Made by a program: the position numbers and the translations under genes. Below, piece after piece: positions 5,573 to 7,368 of a stretch of DNA of 7,368 bases (its first letter is position 1; every line of letters starts with the position of its first letter). The notes under the pieces are model-generated. The model was given only the letters and a program-made list of their open reading frames with translations. It was not told the DNA's origin and did not search any database. Source of the stretch: an uncultured Rikenellaceae bacterium. Lineage in GTDB: Bacteria > Bacteroidota > Bacteroidia > Bacteroidales > Rikenellaceae. The stretch covers positions 1 to 7,368 of the forward strand of contig CAMTOL010000107.1 of NCBI GenBank assembly GCA_947074135.1, read 5' to 3'.

Positions 5573-6430
5573 CTACCTAATGCTGTTTTGGAGCAAGATT
5601 GTGGTTTGATCCCACAGTTTTGCAACCATTGGGCTACGTTCAATATCTTTAGGGAGTGGACGTTTAAAGCATTTACCTTTATAAAGATAGACAACAGCAC
5701 GAGAGTATGAATCATCATTGAGTGCTCGATAGAGTGGCAAGACACCTTTTTGTGGAGTTTTGAGAAATGGTCTAAAAAATATATCAGCCAATGTGTCATA
5801 CCAACGATTCATCGAAATCATCGAGGTACTAACAATTCCTGGGTCAACAGCCGCAAAGCGAAGATGCGAATAGCGAACAGACATCTCTTTGGTCGAAAGC
5901 AGAAGCGCAAGTTTTGAGCGACCATACTGTTTGAGTCGTTTGAATTTCTCGATAGGGAATCCCATACGAGCGTGGCACAAGAAATCGATATCAATATTTG
6001 AGAATGATGCTGTTAGCGACACCATATTAACAACTACTCCACCCTTATCTATAAGCGGCGCAAACAATCGGGTCAGTTCCCAGACACCAACATAGTTAAC
6101 CCCCACGTTTTGTTCCCATCCATCTTCGGTTGTCGAGAAACAGGGAGCAATTACAGCGGCGTTGTTGACAAGGGCTTTGATTTTGATATCTAGCGATTCG
6201 ACTCTAGCAGCAAATTCACGAACGGACGTAAGGGAGGATAGGTCAAGTTTTTCGACATAGATTTTAGCTTCGGGAAATTGTTCCAACAGAGTGCAATGTA
6301 ATTCGTTGGCTTTACAGATACTTCGACAAGCAAGTATTATAGGTTCACCGTCAGCGCAGAGCATACGAGCTAGTTCACTACCTATTCCGCCGGTTGCACC
6401 TGTAATTACCGTATATCTTTTTTCGTTCAT
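5573..6430 (-). CDS. SDR-family oxidoreductase, retinol-dehydrogenase-like
   Basis: NAD(P)-dependent reductase or dehydrogenase of unknown substrate, 285 residues, Rossmann fold. Seen: dinucleotide-binding TGATGGIG (10-17); Arg36 after the second strand (LACRS), which usually goes with NADP preference; LDL (62-64); NNAA (89-92); and the complete catalytic tetrad Asn112 (VNYVG), Ser138 (MVSLT), Tyr169 and Lys173 (YGRSK), then DPGIVST (196-202). Ser138 to Tyr169 is wider than in classical SDRs because of an insert (about 143-168), a feature shared with retinol-dehydrogenase/WWOX-like SDRs. RWYDTLADIFFRPF (209-222) resembles the C-terminal helix of Bacteroidales homologues of this group. There is no signal peptide. 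It is the second gene of a probable two-gene unit, 34 bp behind the other SDR, and converges on mqnD. Family is certain; substrate is not. Confidence 0.88.
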   Translation of the reverse strand: MNEKRYTVITGATGGIGSELARMLCADGEPIILACRSICKANELHCTLLEQFPEAKIYVEKLDLSSLTSVREFAARVESLDIKIKALVNNAAVIAPCFSTTEDGWEQNVGVNYVGVWELTRLFAPLIDKGGVVVNMVSLTASFSNIDIDFLCHARMGFPIEKFKRLKQYGRSKLALLLSTKEMSVRYSHLRFAAVDPGIVSTSMISMNRWYDTLADIFFRPFLKTPQKGVLPLYRALNDDSYSRAVVYLYKGKCFKRPLPKDIERSPMVAKLWDQTTILLQNSIR

Positions 6431-6464
6431 CTACTTTTTACTATTATAACATTTAGTAAACGAG

Positions 6465-7277
6465 CTAGCGAGGATTTTCGTATTTAGCGAGCCATTTTTT
6501 TATTGCATTGACACTCCATTTTGGCAGAATTGCCACAAGTGGTATTGTGATGCGGTTAATAAAGCCTGGCATTCGTTCTTTGCGTCGGCGGAACATTGCT
6601 TTTAGGGCAATTTTAGCAAATTTTTCTACACGAATCAATGCTCCGAGGTTCGCACCAAGTTTGAGTAGCGAGGGGTTTAGTCCAAACAGGTCGGTAGTAA
6701 TGCCTCCTGGGGTTAGGACAGTGACCGACACACCATACTCTAGCAGTTCGTAGCGCAGGGCTCTCGAAAATGTACGGATATATGATTTGGTAGCCTCGTA
6801 CATTGTAACTCCTGGTAGCGACCAATAGGCAGCCAATGAGCTCATATTGAGAATAAAGCCTCGTTTTTGTTCTTTCATTCTTGCCGAAAACAGGTAACAG
6901 AGTTTTGTTACTGTTTCGATATGGAGTTTGAGGTACAGATCGATAGTTTTCTCGGACAGGTTGTTGAATTGTGCGAATGTAAAGATTCCTGCGTTGTTGA
7001 CTAGTACAGCTACATTAATATCGTTACAGAAGTCGAACAATTCTTGAGCAGAGGTTGGTTGCGATAGGTCGAGGTATAGTGTTTTGGTTTGCGTATGGAA
7101 CTCTTTTTCGATATTCGAGGCGCACTGTTCTAGTTGTTGAGCTTGGTTGCTGACTAGCACAACCGACCAACCCCAGTTGGCAAGTTGCCTAGCGAAGCCA
7201 TATCCAATACCTGATGAAGCACCTGTTACGACAGCCCATTCGCCGTCGATAGGTCTATATTTTTGATTGTTGCTCAT
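6465..7277 (-). CDS. SDR-family oxidoreductase, DltE/YqjQ-like
   Basis: Predicted NAD(P)-dependent short-chain dehydrogenase, 270 residues. Seen: TGASSGIG (18-25), LDL (69-71), NNAG (94-97), Ser147 in NMSSLAA (144-150), Tyr160 and Lys164 (YEATK), and TPGG (189-192). Odd: the tetrad Asn, normally in a vNv-like segment, is His119 here (LKLHIET), and the usual Arg after the second strand is Asn44 (LVSNQ). The C-terminal part is basic (FRRRKER, 229-235) and then hydrophobic (ITIPLVAILPKW, 243-254), which could place it at the membrane surface. Start at 7277 gives the normal spacing before the glycine motif; the leader is A/T-rich with no Shine-Dalgarno. It is first in a probable two-gene unit. 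It belongs to a different SDR subgroup from its neighbour, so this is not a recent duplication. Substrate is unknown; ketoacyl or lipid substrates are possible but unproven. Confidence 0.88.
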   Translation of the reverse strand: MSNNQKYRPIDGEWAVVTGASSGIGYGFARQLANWGWSVVLVSNQAQQLEQCASNIEKEFHTQTKTLYLDLSQPTSAQELFDFCNDINVAVLVNNAGIFTFAQFNNLSEKTIDLYLKLHIETVTKLCYLFSARMKEQKRGFILNMSSLAAYWSLPGVTMYEATKSYIRTFSRALRYELLEYGVSVTVLTPGGITTDLFGLNPSLLKLGANLGALIRVEKFAKIALKAMFRRRKERMPGFINRITIPLVAILPKWSVNAIKKWLAKYENPR

Positions 7278-7317
7278 TATAAAAAGGTCAAAAAAAAGAA
7301 ATAAAACTAAACATCAT

Positions 7318-7334
7318 CGAGTACGAAGTACTCG
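7318..7334. promoter_or_regulatory. Perfect 7-3-7 inverted repeat upstream of the SDR pair
   Basis: CGAGTAC (7318-7324) and GTACTCG (7328-7334) are exact reverse complements around a 3-base centre (gaa). The dyad is GC-richer than its surroundings and lies 41 bp upstream of the first SDR start. It could be an operator, a leader hairpin, or a terminator of a gene beyond the right edge, since a T-rich stretch follows on the plus strand (about 7341-7357). The window ends too soon to choose. No full TAnnTTTG box was found in this upstream region. Confidence 0.35.
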
Positions 7335-7368
7335 TCAAAAGTTTTTGGTTTTCCCTTTTTTCAAAAAG

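Noticed and set aside
5889..6095. Plus-strand open frame inside the downstream SDR gene
   Set aside because: Antisense to conserved SDR catalytic sequence; shadow of codon bias.
5573..7277. Recent tandem duplication of SDR genes
   Set aside because: The two proteins share only general SDR motifs; spacing of Ser to Tyr (31 versus 13) and C-terminal regions differ, so they belong to different subgroups.
1..7368. tRNA, rRNA, CRISPR, insertion sequence, toxin-antitoxin or phage-defence system
   Set aside because: No repeat arrays, transposase motifs, cloverleaf-like segments or defence-domain motifs were seen; nearly all sequence is taken up by recognised metabolic genes.

Overview
The window looks like an AT-rich member of the Bacteroidetes, most likely Bacteroidales. 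The protein sequences (PdxJ starting [20 protein letters not shown], the head-GIN/DUF2807 secreted protein, the two SDRs) read like Bacteroidales homologues. Ribosome-binding sites are A-rich with no clear Shine-Dalgarno. The best promoter matches fit the Bacteroidetes form (TTTG, about 20 bp, TAnnTTTG) rather than the sigma70 form. Genus cannot be decided from this sequence alone.

Layout, left to right: the 5' half of pdxJ (minus strand, cut by the window edge) diverges from nadK; nadK is followed by a cytoplasmic GH13 alpha-amylase-family gene on the same strand. A 17-bp perfect hairpin separates the amylase from a convergent gene for a secreted head-GIN/DUF2807 protein. That gene diverges from pdxA, which is followed 38 bp later by mqnD. 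After a 25-bp convergent junction come two SDR oxidoreductase genes on the minus strand, 34 bp apart. No gene-free stretch exceeds 300 bp. I see no RNA gene, mobile element, CRISPR array or phage feature.

How the genes fit together: pdxA and pdxJ encode the two consecutive ring-forming steps of DXP-dependent pyridoxal phosphate synthesis. nadK makes NADP, and PdxA uses NAD(P). mqnD indicates menaquinone synthesis by the futalosine route. So this is mainly a cofactor/housekeeping neighbourhood with one glucan-acting enzyme, one exported protein and two reductases of unknown substrate.

I did not find a convincing previously undescribed system. The points most worth checking are: a PdxA with roughly 40-50 residues missing from its N-terminal half; dyad symmetries placed at the predicted transcription starts of both divergent intergenic regions; an altered LVP(E/D)-type motif in the visible part of PdxJ; and a His in place of the usual catalytic-tetrad Asn in one SDR.
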